A stretch of 42,842 nucleotides of DNA. Source: Comamonadaceae bacterium (lineage in GTDB: Bacteria; Pseudomonadota; Gammaproteobacteria; Burkholderiales; Burkholderiaceae_C). Below the pieces are notes generated by a model, which saw only the letters and a list, made by a program, of their open reading frames with translations, did no database searches and was not told the DNA's origin. How positions within the stretch are numbered: the first letter of the stretch is position 1; every line of letters starts with the position of its first letter. Of the stretch, positions 7,748 through 17,513 are shown piece after piece. The translations under genes and the position numbers were made by a program. The stretch covers positions 1 to 42,842 of the forward strand of contig CANFJF010000030.1 in assembly GCA_947447355.1 (NCBI GenBank), in the 5' to 3' direction.

Positions 7748-8641
7748 GTGAGCGACGCCACCAACCCCTTGCGTACACCTGTGCGCTGGCCTGCTGAGGC
7801 CATCTGGCAAGCCGTAGTGCACCATCTGCCCGGTTTCACGGTTGAAGTGTTGCCGCAGGTCGACTCCACCAACAGCGAGCTGATGCGGCGCTGTCGGGCC
7901 GCTTCGCTGGCGGCCTTGTCTAACTCAGCGTTAGGCCGCCCCGAACCACCTGAAGCCATCTTGCTGGTGGCGGAGCATCAAAATGCCGGTCGTGGTCGTT
8001 TGGGCCGCCAATGGCAAAGTCAAGCCGGTGCCAGTCTGACCTTCTCCCTCGGCCTGCCTCTGCAACCGGCCAACTGGTCTGGCTTGTCTTTGGCCGTTGG
8101 TGTCAGTCTGGCTGAGAGCTTAGAGCCGGCCAACGGCAAACCGCCCACACTGCAACTCAAATGGCCGAATGATTTATGGTTGGGCCAGTGCAAGCTCGGC
8201 GGCATTTTGGTCGAAACCGCCAGCTGGGGCGATCAACGCTACGTGGTGATCGGCGTCGGTCTGAATGTGACACCTCCCGAGCAAGACTTCCCTGCTGCGT
8301 CCTCGTCGCATGGAGGCGACCCGCAAGCACCATCGCCAATGCCCGCTACGTCACTGCAAGCCTTGTGGCCGGGCGTCGACGCCGCATGGGCGCTGCAAGC
8401 CGTGGCGGCACCGCTGGTACAAGCCGTGATGGACTTTGAACGCGAGGGCTTCGCGCCTTTTCGAGCACGCTTCGCTGAACGTGATGCGCTGGCTGGACGC
8501 GCGGTCAGACTGTCCGATGGCACGCAAGGCACCGCTTGCGGTGTCGGCGCGCATGGCGCCTTGTCTGTGCAAACCCAGAACGGCCAGCAAGAGATCAGCA
8601 GCCTGGAAGTCAGCGTGCGGCCGGCTGAGCATCTTCGTTGA
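7748..8641 (+). CDS. birA: Biotin--[acetyl-CoA-carboxylase] ligase
   Basis: Activates biotin with ATP and attaches it to the biotin carboxyl carrier protein of acetyl-CoA carboxylase and related enzymes. The catalytic domain shows the biotinoyl-AMP loop GRGRLGRQWQ, the KWPNDLW motif and GGILVET; the C-terminal SH3-like domain follows (GRAVRLSDGTQG). There is no N-terminal helix-turn-helix, so it is a mono-functional ligase rather than an E. coli-type repressor. The GTG start at 7748 is supported by GAGG seven bases upstream, inside the end of the SET gene. In related genomes birA is normally followed by coaX (type III pantothenate kinase) and a SPOR-domain gene; coaX is absent here. Confidence 0.93.
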   Translation: MSDATNPLRTPVRWPAEAIWQAVVHHLPGFTVEVLPQVDSTNSELMRRCRAASLAALSNSALGRPEPPEAILLVAEHQNAGRGRLGRQWQSQAGASLTFSLGLPLQPANWSGLSLAVGVSLAESLEPANGKPPTLQLKWPNDLWLGQCKLGGILVETASWGDQRYVVIGVGLNVTPPEQDFPAASSSHGGDPQAPSPMPATSLQALWPGVDAAWALQAVAAPLVQAVMDFEREGFAPFRARFAERDALAGRAVRLSDGTQGTACGVGAHGALSVQTQNGQQEISSLEVSVRPAEHLR

Positions 8642-8708
8642 AATATTAAACTCATGATTTAGTCGGTGAAACTGCCGATGCAACGCCCTTGAAGGCAGAG
8701 GACGCCCC

Positions 8709-8897
8709 ATGTTGAGACTGCTGATTTTGTTGTTGCTGTTGGCCAATGTCGCCTACTTCGCTTGGACACAAGGCGCGCTGGCCAAGCTGGGCATCGCACC
8801 CGCACATCAAACAGAACCTGAGCGGCTGCAGCAACAGGTTCAACCGGAACTGCTGCTGGTGACGCCAGTCGACGCCGCCAGCGTGCCGGCTCGCTGA
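8709..8897 (+). CDS. Short membrane-anchored protein, apparent N-terminal remnant of a SPOR-domain protein
   Basis: A 62-residue reading frame with one transmembrane helix at residues 2-17 (LRLLILLLLLANVAYFAW). This is followed by a short soluble stretch with QQQVQPELLLVTP, and then it stops. In other Comamonadaceae this N-terminus begins a longer membrane-anchored SPOR-domain protein located after birA-coaX; here the frame ends before any SPOR domain. AGAGG precedes the ATG. It may be a decayed gene or a retained small membrane protein. The resemblance is from recalled family patterns, not from a search. Confidence 0.55.
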   Translation: MLRLLILLLLLANVAYFAWTQGALAKLGIAPAHQTEPERLQQQVQPELLLVTPVDAASVPAR

Positions 8898-8903
8898 GCT
8901 CGA

Positions 8904-9272
8904 ATGCGCCTCCGCTATCTCGAGTTCGACTACAGCGAAGGCGCGGACGGCATCGGCACTTTTGATGCATTGGCCGCCACTGCGCCTGCCCACCACGCGG
9001 CGGTGTTAGCCGAAGTTGCCGTCGTGCTGGCTTGGGCGCATGACGCTTTTGAAGCGCAGCGTGCACCACTCGACGAGGGCGGCGAATGGGACTACGACTT
9101 ACAAGCTTGGCGCGAGTTCAGCGCGGTTGACGCATTGGACTTTGACGAACACAGCGGTGAACTGAGCATTCAGCCCCAACCCACCGGTGCTGCGCGTCAC
9201 ACTGTGAGCCTGTCCGTCACTGGCACGCCGAGCTTTTGTGCAGCCTTTCGCGACCGCTTTCACTCAACTTGA
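8904..9272 (+). CDS. Conserved hypothetical protein
   Basis: A 122-residue soluble, acidic protein of unknown function. It has no signal peptide or membrane segment. Notable segments are RLRYLEFDYSEG at the N-terminus, an Ala-rich helical stretch, an acidic Trp/Tyr-containing centre (EGGEWDYDLQAW) and a strand-like C-terminus (HTVSLSVTGTPSF). It begins seven bases after the membrane stub and probably shares its transcript. Proteins of this kind are seen beside birA or serA in Burkholderiales as far as I recall; no function is proposed. Confidence 0.7.
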   Translation: MRLRYLEFDYSEGADGIGTFDALAATAPAHHAAVLAEVAVVLAWAHDAFEAQRAPLDEGGEWDYDLQAWREFSAVDALDFDEHSGELSIQPQPTGAARHTVSLSVTGTPSFCAAFRDRFHST

Positions 9273-9414
9273 AAATGTGGGCATCCAGCCCCGGCATGCC
9301 CTTTTCATTTGCGGCTTGTTCACGGCCCAGCTGCCGCCCAGAGACGCTTTCCGACATACTGGATTGAAGCTGCCGCCAGCGCTAGTGCGGCAACTCAACT
9401 TTCGGGAGATTTCC

Positions 9415-10644
9415 ATGCGCAAGACATCCATCGACAAAAATAAAATCCATTTTCTACTGCTCGAAGGCGTTCATCCTTCGGCAGAAGAACTGATCCGTGC
9501 GGCCGGCTACACGCACATCGACAGCGTCACCGGTTCGCTGCCCGACGCTGAACTCAAAGCGCGTTTGGCCGACGTGCACTTCCTCGGCATTCGCTCACGC
9601 ACACAGCTCACAGAAGATGTTTTTGCGCATGCCCCCAAGCTGGCAGCTGTGGGCTGCTTTTGCATCGGCACCAACCAAGTCGACCTGGCGGCAGCACGCC
9701 AACGCGGCATTGCAGTGTTCAACGCGCCCTACTCCAACACCCGCTCGGTCGCCGAACTGGTGCTGGCTGAAGCGATTCTGCTGATGCGTGGCGTGCCTGA
9801 AAAAAGCGCTGCCGCGCACCGTGGCGAGTGGCTCAAATCAGCCGACAACGCCTACGAAATTCGTGGCAAGACGCTCGGCATCATCGGCTACGGCTCGATC
9901 GGTACGCAGCTCTCGGTGCTGGCCGAAGGGCTGGGCATGAAGGTGGTCTTTTTTGACGTGGTGACCAAGCTACCGCTCGGCAATGCCCGCCAAATACTCA
10001 GCCTGCATGAGTTGCTCGCCATCAGCGATGTGGTCAGCTTGCACGTGCCTGAAACCCGCGCCACGCAGTGGATGATGGGTGCCAATGAAATGGCCGTGAT
10101 GAAGCAAGGCAGCGTCTTGATCAATGCTTCACGCGGCAGTGTGGTGGACATCCGCGTGCTGTCAGAGGCACTGGCCAGCCACAAGCTGTTGGGTGCGGCG
10201 ATTGACGTGTTCCCGATTGAGCCCCGCAGCAATGGCGACATCTTTGAGTCGCCATTGCGCGGGTTGGACAACGTCATCCTCACGCCGCATGTGGGCGGCT
10301 CGACCATGGAGGCGCAAGCCAACATCGGCATTGAAGTCGCTGAAAAGCTGGTCAAGTACAGCGACAACGGCACCTCGACCTCGTCGGTCAACTTTCCCGA
10401 AGTAGCCTTGCCGGCCCACCCCGACAAACACCGGCTGCTGCACATACACCGCAATGTGCCAGGCGTGCTGTCTCAGATCAACCAGATTTTTTCGGACAAC
10501 CACATCAACATCGCCGCGCAGTACCTGCAGACACACGACGACATCGGCTATGTCGTCATCGACATCGATGCCATCGACTCTGACAAGGCGCTGAGCAAGC
10601 TCGGCCAGGTACAAGGCACGATTCGCAGTCGGGTTCTTTTTTAA
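9415..10644 (+). CDS. serA: D-3-phosphoglycerate dehydrogenase
   Basis: Oxidises 3-phosphoglycerate to 3-phosphohydroxypyruvate with NAD+, the first step of serine synthesis. Its 409 residues match the length of E. coli SerA (410). The Rossmann motif is GIIGYGSIGTQ. The catalytic Arg is in NASRGSVVD, the Glu in VFPIEP and the His in LTPHVGGST. A C-terminal ACT domain (HIHRNVPGVLSQI to the end) suggests feedback inhibition by serine. The ATG at 9415 follows a CGGGAG ribosome site; the frame is open further upstream but without homology-like sequence. It stands alone between the hypothetical gene and a pirin gene. Confidence 0.96.
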   Translation: MRKTSIDKNKIHFLLLEGVHPSAEELIRAAGYTHIDSVTGSLPDAELKARLADVHFLGIRSRTQLTEDVFAHAPKLAAVGCFCIGTNQVDLAAARQRGIAVFNAPYSNTRSVAELVLAEAILLMRGVPEKSAAAHRGEWLKSADNAYEIRGKTLGIIGYGSIGTQLSVLAEGLGMKVVFFDVVTKLPLGNARQILSLHELLAISDVVSLHVPETRATQWMMGANEMAVMKQGSVLINASRGSVVDIRVLSEALASHKLLGAAIDVFPIEPRSNGDIFESPLRGLDNVILTPHVGGSTMEAQANIGIEVAEKLVKYSDNGTSTSSVNFPEVALPAHPDKHRLLHIHRNVPGVLSQINQIFSDNHINIAAQYLQTHDDIGYVVIDIDAIDSDKALSKLGQVQGTIRSRVLF

Positions 10645-10767
10645 GGCTGCATTCAGCAGGCGCTAGTTTGTTAAAGTCGGCTGCAGGCGCAGGCACGAAC
10701 GGTCAAGTTCGACGGTGATGCTGATGCGATCGCCTCCCACCGACACCCTATTTTTAAGAACTCAGGC

Positions 10768-11841
10768 ATGCAAACAGATTCCAAAGCCCCTGCGCAAGCA
10801 CCTACAGGCAGCGCCATCATCAAAGCCAAAGCGCTTGGCTTCCCTTGGGACACTATCGATCCCTTTTTGTTTTGCGCTTACCACGATGACGCCTATCCGG
10901 TCGCCAATGCAGAGATGGGGCCGGCAGCATCACTGAGCGGCCGCACACTCGGGCAAGACTTCAGCCGACAAGACGGCTGGAGCATGTACCACGGACAAAC
11001 AGTGCCGGGCTTCCCGTCTCATCCGCACCGTGGTTTTGAAACCGTCACCATCGTCCGCAAGGGTTTGATCGACCACTCTGACTCGCTCGGCGCGGTGGCG
11101 CGTTTTGGCCGCGGCGACGTGCAGTGGCTCACCGCCGGCCAAGGCATCGTCCATGCCGAGATGTTCCCCCTGCTGGCCACCGACACAGACAACCCGCTGG
11201 AGTTGTTTCAAATTTGGCTGAATTTGCCGGCGCGCAACAAGATGGTGGCACCGCACTTCACCATGTTTTGGTCGCACGATATACCGCACCACATCTCGCA
11301 AGACGAGGCGGGTCGCAGCACCGAGGTGGCGGTCATCGCCGGCCGTCTGGCGGATGCTGACGCACCGCTATCGCCGCCGCCTGATTCATGGGCGTCTCAG
11401 GCAGACGCCGATGTGTCGATCTGGACACTGCGCATGGAACCCGGTGCCAGTTGGACCTTGCCGGCCGCCGCTGGCGCGGACACGCAACGCAGCTTGTACT
11501 TCTTCAAGGGTCACAGCGTGAGCGTCGATGGCAAGGCCATCAACAGCCACGCCGCGCTTGAGTTGCGCGGCGACTGCGCTGTGGCACTGGTCAACACCGG
11601 CAGCAATGTGGCTGAATTTTTGCTGCTTCAAGGCCAACCCATCGCTGAACCCGTGGTCCAGTACGGCCCGTTTGTGATGAACACGCAGGCCGAAATTCGG
11701 CAAACGCTGGCGGACTACCAACGCACCCAGTTTGGCGGTTGGCCTTGGGAGGACAGCGCCCCGGTGCATGGTCGTTCGCCAGAGCGTTTTGCGCGGCATC
11801 CGGACGGCCGCGAAGAACGGCCGCTGACATCAAGCAAGTGA
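10768..11841 (+). CDS. Pirin-family protein
   Basis: A bicupin metalloprotein of the pirin family, 357 residues. The N-terminal cupin carries the metal-binding pattern HPHRGFETVT, a following His in LIDHSD, and GQGIVHAEM. The C-terminal domain is recognisable from LYFFKGHSVSVDGK. Pirins are quercetinase-like or redox-linked regulatory proteins; their role in most bacteria is unsettled. The protein is longer than YhhW/YhaK of E. coli (about 230 residues), with additions between and after the cupins. The ATG follows a weak AGG. A short stem with a T run lies about 160 bases downstream. Confidence 0.9.
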   Translation: MQTDSKAPAQAPTGSAIIKAKALGFPWDTIDPFLFCAYHDDAYPVANAEMGPAASLSGRTLGQDFSRQDGWSMYHGQTVPGFPSHPHRGFETVTIVRKGLIDHSDSLGAVARFGRGDVQWLTAGQGIVHAEMFPLLATDTDNPLELFQIWLNLPARNKMVAPHFTMFWSHDIPHHISQDEAGRSTEVAVIAGRLADADAPLSPPPDSWASQADADVSIWTLRMEPGASWTLPAAAGADTQRSLYFFKGHSVSVDGKAINSHAALELRGDCAVALVNTGSNVAEFLLLQGQPIAEPVVQYGPFVMNTQAEIRQTLADYQRTQFGGWPWEDSAPVHGRSPERFARHPDGREERPLTSSK

Positions 11842-11889
11842 CCCTGACATGACGGACGGGATGCGGGCATGCCCCTGCTGATTGATGTC

Positions 11890-11966
11890 CGTCATGGCGA
11901 GCGAAGCGCGGCCATCCATGACCGCGAATTCGGACACTAGACTGCCGCGCTGCGCTCGCAGTGACG
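11890..11966. repeat. Imperfect inverted repeat of the dispersed GCGAGCGAAGCG type
   Basis: The left arm (about 11890-11918) and right arm (about 11938-11966) are inverted copies, about 23 of 29 positions matching, with a 19-base spacer. The arms contain GGCGAGCGAAGCGCGGCC and its counterpart. Repeats with this core (gtcat...gcgagcgaagcg...) are scattered between genes in many proteobacteria and can form long hairpins in RNA. Its identity as a dispersed element is from memory and would need a genome-wide count. It lies between convergent pirin and gap. Confidence 0.65.
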
Positions 11967-12000
11967 AAAGTTATCGCGCACAGTGACCGAGGTTTGGGAC

Positions 12001-12021
12001 CCGCTGCAATGCGGTTTTTTT
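12001..12021 (+). terminator. Weak candidate terminator downstream of the pirin gene
   Basis: A 4-base-pair GC stem (CCGC/GCGG) with a six-base loop is followed by seven T residues. The stem is short, so the call rests mainly on the T run and on the position between convergent genes. Confidence 0.4.
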
Positions 12022-12036
12022 GTTCTCGCTGACCGC

Positions 12037-13047
<1,011 letters not shown>

Positions 13048-13094
13048 CTAGAGTTAAAGATTCTTTAAATTCTGCGCACGTGCCGTCCGCTGCC

Positions 13095-15149
13095 TTACCT
13101 TTTGAACAGCACCTTGCGCACGGTGTTGGCGACGTTTTCGGGGGTGAAGCCGAAGTGTTTGAACAGCACCGGAGCCGGTGCTGACTCGCCGTAAGTGTCG
13201 ATGCCGACCACGGCCGCGCAGCCGTATTTCCACCAGCCGTCGGTCACGCCCATCTCGACCGCGATGCGCGGAATGCCTTCAGGCAACACGTCTGATTTGT
13301 AGGCGGCTTTTTGCTTGTCAAAAGTCGTGGTGCTGGGCATCGACACCACGCGCACCGCGATCTTGAATTCTTTGGCCAACAGCTCTTGCGCCTTCAGGGC
13401 CAGCTGCACTTCAGAGCCGGTGGCGATGATGATGGCTTGGGCTTTTTTCTTCAAGCCGACTTCTTCGGGTTCAGCCAGCACGTAAGCGCCTTTGCTGATT
13501 TGGCCGACATCGTCCTTCGGTGCGTAAGGCAGGTTTTGACGGCTCAACAGCAAGGCGGTTGGCTTGTTTTTGTTTTGCAAAGCCACGGCCCAAGCCACCG
13601 CTGTTTCAGCGGTATCGCCCGGACGCCAGACGTCGAGGTTGGGGATCAAACGCAGGCTGGCAGCGTGCTCGATCGACTGGTGCGTCGGGCCGTCTTCACC
13701 CAAGCCAATGGAGTCGTGCGTGAACACATGCACCACGCGCAGTTTCATCAGTGCCGCCATGCGAATCGCGTTGCGGCTGTAGTCGCTGAAGGTCAGGAAC
13801 GTCCCGCCGTAAGGGATGTAGCCGCCGTGCAGCGCGATACCGTTCATGATGGCGGCCATGCCGAATTCGCGCACGCCGTAGTTGATGTGGCGGCCGCCTA
13901 TTTTCTGGCCGTCAGCGGTTTCGGTCAGCACCACGGCGCCTTTGGCGTCAAAGCGCAAATTCGGCGTGCTCTTGGTGTTGGTGAGGTTAGAGCCGGTGAG
14001 GTCGGCAGAGCCGCCGAGCAACTCAGGCAGGCCTGCCGTGAAGGCTTCGAGCGCCAGCTGCGAGGCTTTGCGGGACGCCACGGTTTCGGCCTTGGTGTGT
14101 GCCCCAACGACGGTGTCCACCGCCAGTTGCGAGAACGATTTTGGCAACTCGCCTTTCATGCGGCGGGTCAGTTCGTCGGCCAGGGCCGGGAAGGCCGCTT
14201 GGTAGGCGGCGAATTTGACGTCCCATGCGCTTTCAAGTGCCTGGCCTGCGGCCTTCGCATCCCAAGCTGCATAGACTTCTTCAGGCATCTCGAACGGGGC
14301 ATTCGGCCAGTTGAGGACTTCGCGCGTGAGCTTGATTTCTTCAGCGCCCAGCGTCTCGCCGTGGGCTTTCGCGGTGTTGGCGCGGTTCGGTGAACCTTTG
14401 CCAATGTGGGTTTTGCAGATGATCAGCGTCGGCTTGTCGCTGGCGTCTTTGGCCTTGGCAATCGCCTTGGCGACGACCTCAGCATCATGACCGTCAATCG
14501 GGCCAATGACGTTCCAGCCGTAAGCGCCAAAACGCTGGGCGGTGTTGTCGATGAACCAAGGCGCGACCTGGCCGTCAATCGAAATGCCGTTGTCGTCGTA
14601 CAGCGCGATCAGCTTGCTCAGCTTCCAAGCGCCCGCAAGGGCGGCGGCTTCGTGGCTGATGCCTTCCATGAGGCAGCCATCGCCCATGAACACGTAGGTG
14701 TGGTGGTTGACGACGTCGTGGCCGGGGCGGTTGAATTCTTGGGCCAGCAGCTTTTCAGCGAGCGCCATGCCGACGGCATTGGTGACGCCTTGTCCGAGTG
14801 GGCCGGTGGTGGTTTCAATGCCGGGGGTGTAGCCGACTTCGGGGTGACCCGGTGTCTTGCTGTGCAGCTGGCGGAAGTTTTTCAGCTCTTTCATCGGCAG
14901 CGCATAACCCGTCAGGTGCAGCAGCGCATAAATCAGCATCGAGCCGTGGCCGTTAGACAGCACGAAACGATCACGGTCAAACCAATGCGGATTTTGCGGG
15001 CTGTGCTTCAGGTGACGGGCCCACAGCGCAACCGCCATGTCGGCCATGCCCATCGGGGCGCCGGGGTGGCCGGAGTTGGCTTGTTGCACGGCGTCCATGG
15101 CCAAAGCGCGGATGGCGTTGGCCATGAGGGGGGAGTTGTTGTCAGCCAT
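13095..15149 (-). CDS. tkt: Transketolase
   Basis: A thiamine-diphosphate enzyme that moves two-carbon units between sugar phosphates in the pentose phosphate pathway. It has 684 residues counted from [20 protein letters not shown]. The ThDP-binding segment is [14 protein letters not shown] through the NGISIDG region; [10 protein letters not shown] and the substrate loop [14 protein letters not shown] are also present. The frame is open further upstream to 15257, but the start at 15149 gives the standard N-terminus of the family. It is the first gene of a leftward pair with gap and is divergent from the murU-like gene. Confidence 0.97.
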   Translation of the reverse strand: MADNNSPLMANAIRALAMDAVQQANSGHPGAPMGMADMAVALWARHLKHSPQNPHWFDRDRFVLSNGHGSMLIYALLHLTGYALPMKELKNFRQLHSKTPGHPEVGYTPGIETTTGPLGQGVTNAVGMALAEKLLAQEFNRPGHDVVNHHTYVFMGDGCLMEGISHEAAALAGAWKLSKLIALYDDNGISIDGQVAPWFIDNTAQRFGAYGWNVIGPIDGHDAEVVAKAIAKAKDASDKPTLIICKTHIGKGSPNRANTAKAHGETLGAEEIKLTREVLNWPNAPFEMPEEVYAAWDAKAAGQALESAWDVKFAAYQAAFPALADELTRRMKGELPKSFSQLAVDTVVGAHTKAETVASRKASQLALEAFTAGLPELLGGSADLTGSNLTNTKSTPNLRFDAKGAVVLTETADGQKIGGRHINYGVREFGMAAIMNGIALHGGYIPYGGTFLTFSDYSRNAIRMAALMKLRVVHVFTHDSIGLGEDGPTHQSIEHAASLRLIPNLDVWRPGDTAETAVAWAVALQNKNKPTALLLSRQNLPYAPKDDVGQISKGAYVLAEPEEVGLKKKAQAIIIATGSEVQLALKAQELLAKEFKIAVRVVSMPSTTTFDKQKAAYKSDVLPEGIPRIAVEMGVTDGWWKYGCAAVVGIDTYGESAPAPVLFKHFGFTPENVANTVRKVLFKR

Positions 15150-15348
15150 TTGCGGAGAGTCCAGAGTGAAGTTCGCGGGAATGAAAGGAGAAGTTGCAGG
15201 GCAGCAGCATGGGTCTTTGGAGAGACTTTTAACCGTGTCTGTGCGCGTCAAAACCACTCATTTTACAGGGGCTGCGTTTGCCCGCCACGATGTCGGCTAG
15301 ACCCACCTTCAACAGCGCACTGAATCGTCAGCGCGATAATCCGGCTCC

Positions 15349-16065
15349 ATGAGCACTGCCCCCATCCAACACGCCTTGATACTTTGCGCCGGCCGCGGCG
15401 AACGTATGCGCCCTCTGACAGACACTTGCCCCAAGCCCCTGCTCGAGGTACAAGGCAAGCCCTTGATCGTCTGGCATCTTGAACAACTGGCGCGCGCTGG
15501 CGTGCGGCACGTCGTCATCAACACCGCTTGGTTAGAAACGCAATTCCCGGCGCTTCTCGGCGACGGCAGCACCTGGGGTTTGTCGATTCGCTACTCGCAT
15601 GAGGGCGCGCAATTTGGCGGCGCTCTGGAAACTGCCGGCGGCATCGCCACCGCCTTGCCACTCCTGAACTTGCCAGAGAACATGCCGTTTTGGGTCTTGG
15701 CGGGTGATGTCTTCATGCCAGACTTTGCATTCCCAGCGGCCGATGGCGCGCGCTTTGCGGCGTCCAAAGCGCTGGCGCATATTTACCTCGTACCGAACCC
15801 TGCGCACAACCCAGATGGTGACTTCGGCTTGTCACCCGGCGGCATGGCGCTGAACAAAGCGCCCGAACAGTTCACCTACAGCACAGTCGGTTTGTACCGG
15901 GCGGCGCTGTTGGCAGGTACGCCCGTGGGCAACAAAGCCGCATTGGCGCCACTGCTTCGCACGGCCATGCAGAGCGGGCGCGTCAGTGCGGCGCTATATT
16001 CAGGGGCATGGACCGACGTGGGGACACCCGAACGGCTGACCGCCCTGAATGCGCTGCCGGCCTGA
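15349..16065 (+). CDS. Nucleotidyltransferase, MurU-like (MurNAc-1-phosphate uridylyltransferase family)
   Basis: A 238-residue sugar-phosphate nucleotidyltransferase. The nucleotide-binding signature is LCAGRGERMRPLTDTCPKPL at residues 12-31, followed by VLAGDVFMPDF with a metal-binding Asp and SGAWTDVGTPERL near the end. The size and sequence type fit MurU, which makes UDP-MurNAc from recycled MurNAc-1-phosphate and bypasses de novo murein precursor synthesis. In pseudomonads and many betaproteobacteria it follows the kinase gene amgK; no such kinase is present here. The function is therefore inferred from family resemblance, and other NDP-sugar synthases cannot be excluded. Confidence 0.8.
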   Translation: MSTAPIQHALILCAGRGERMRPLTDTCPKPLLEVQGKPLIVWHLEQLARAGVRHVVINTAWLETQFPALLGDGSTWGLSIRYSHEGAQFGGALETAGGIATALPLLNLPENMPFWVLAGDVFMPDFAFPAADGARFAASKALAHIYLVPNPAHNPDGDFGLSPGGMALNKAPEQFTYSTVGLYRAALLAGTPVGNKAALAPLLRTAMQSGRVSAALYSGAWTDVGTPERLTALNALPA

Positions 16066-16111
16066 CGCGCTGCCCCCCGTTGACCGGTAAAACTCGCAAC
16101 AGGACAAGCCC

Positions 16112-17503
16112 GTGATCAACTCCCGCATTTATGAAAAACGCCGTGCCGCTGTGGCACGGTCCCTCAAAGCCGCTGGCGGCGGCATCGCGCTGCTGCCAAC
16201 CGCACCCGAAGTGGCGCGCAACCGCGACAGCGATTTTCCGTACCGCCACGACAGCTACTTTTATTACCTCACCGGCTTCAGCGAGCCCGGCGCTTGGCTG
16301 ACGATTGAAGCGTCAGGCAAGAGCACGTTGTTTTGCAGACCGAAAGACTTGGAACGCGAAATCTGGGACGGCATTCGCCTTGGCCCCAAAGCCGCCGTAA
16401 CGGCGCTTGGCGTGGATCAAGCCTTCAGCGTTGAAACGATCGACAAGACCATGCCGCAACTGCTGGAAAACCAGCGCGCTGTTTGGTTTCCGTTTGCCAC
16501 ACACAAGGGCTTGGAAACGCAGGTCGATGGCTGGCTGAACCAGGTCCGCGCGAAAGTTCGTCAGGGCGCTGAATGCCCCGGCAGCCAACACGATTTGTGC
16601 AAATTGCTGGACGAGATGCGTCTCGTCAAAGACAAGCACGAGATCGACATCTTGCGCCGCGCGGGCCAGATTTCAGCCGGCGCCCATGTGCGCGCTATGC
16701 AAACCTCGGCGGCGATGTTGCGCGGCGGTTTCAAAGGCGGGCCGCGTGAATACCACTTGGAAGCCGAATTGCTGCATGAGTTTCGGCGTCACGGCTCCGA
16801 ATATCCAGCCTACACCAGCATCGTCGCCGCCGGCGCCAATGCCTGCGTGCTGCATTACCGCGCGGGCGACGCCGAACTCAAAGCCGGCGATCTCTGCCTA
16901 ATTGACGCCGGTTGCGAACTCGGCGGCTACGCCAGCGACATCACCCGCACCTTTCCGGCCAACGGCCAATTCACACCGGCTCAACGGACGCTCTACGACA
17001 TCGTGTTAGCCGCCCAATACGCCGCAGTGGCGGTGACCAAAGCCGGCAAGCGCTTCACCGACCCACATGACGCGGCGACGCGCGTGCTGATTGACGGCAT
17101 GCTGGAGACCGGTTTGCTGCCCAAGGCCAAGCATGGCAAGGTGGAAGACGTACTGGCCTCCGGCGCCTACCGGCAGTTTTACATGCACCGCACCAGCCAC
17201 TGGATGGGCATGGACGTGCACGACTGCGGCGACTACACCGAACCCACAGGCAAGGCCACACGGCAAACCGACGCGCTCGGCCAAGACGTGCTGCGCAAAC
17301 CGTCGCGCATCTTGCAGCCCGGCATGGTCCTGACCATCGAACCCGGTCTGTATGTGCGCCCCGCCAAAGGCGTGCCCAAAGAGTTCTGGAACATCGGCAT
17401 CCGGATTGAAGACGATGCGCTGGTGACAGCTAAAGGCTGCGAGCTGCTGACCCGCGGCGTGCCGGTGGATGCGGATGAGATTGAGGCTTTGATGCGGGGC
17501 TGA
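16112..17503 (+). CDS. pepP: Xaa-Pro aminopeptidase (aminopeptidase P)
   Basis: A dinuclear manganese peptidase that removes the N-terminal residue from peptides with proline in position two. It has 463 residues, slightly longer than E. coli PepP (441). The N-terminal creatinase-like domain is followed by the pita-bread catalytic domain. Metal ligands are visible in LIDAGCELGGYASDITRTFP (two Asp), the His in HRTSHWMGMDVHD, the Glu in TIEPGLYV and the Glu in GIRIEDD. The GTG start has AGGA seven bases upstream. The gene lies 46 bases after the murU-like gene, probably in one operon, and converges on the first Bug gene. Confidence 0.94.
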   Translation: MINSRIYEKRRAAVARSLKAAGGGIALLPTAPEVARNRDSDFPYRHDSYFYYLTGFSEPGAWLTIEASGKSTLFCRPKDLEREIWDGIRLGPKAAVTALGVDQAFSVETIDKTMPQLLENQRAVWFPFATHKGLETQVDGWLNQVRAKVRQGAECPGSQHDLCKLLDEMRLVKDKHEIDILRRAGQISAGAHVRAMQTSAAMLRGGFKGGPREYHLEAELLHEFRRHGSEYPAYTSIVAAGANACVLHYRAGDAELKAGDLCLIDAGCELGGYASDITRTFPANGQFTPAQRTLYDIVLAAQYAAVAVTKAGKRFTDPHDAATRVLIDGMLETGLLPKAKHGKVEDVLASGAYRQFYMHRTSHWMGMDVHDCGDYTEPTGKATRQTDALGQDVLRKPSRILQPGMVLTIEPGLYVRPAKGVPKEFWNIGIRIEDDALVTAKGCELLTRGVPVDADEIEALMRG

Positions 17504-17513
17504 GCCAGCCCGC
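17494..17513. terminator. GC-rich hairpin between convergent pepP and Bug gene
   Basis: A stem of seven pairs with one bulged G (GCGGG-G-CT with AGCCCGC) brackets the pepP stop codon and ends at the Bug stop. There is no T run on either side, so factor-independent termination is uncertain. Confidence 0.35.

Noticed and set aside
13311..14393. Long rightward open frame (360 codons) inside tkt
   Set aside because: Antisense to strongly conserved transketolase sequence; no protein-family features. The neighbouring frame 14406-15323 was rejected for the same reason.
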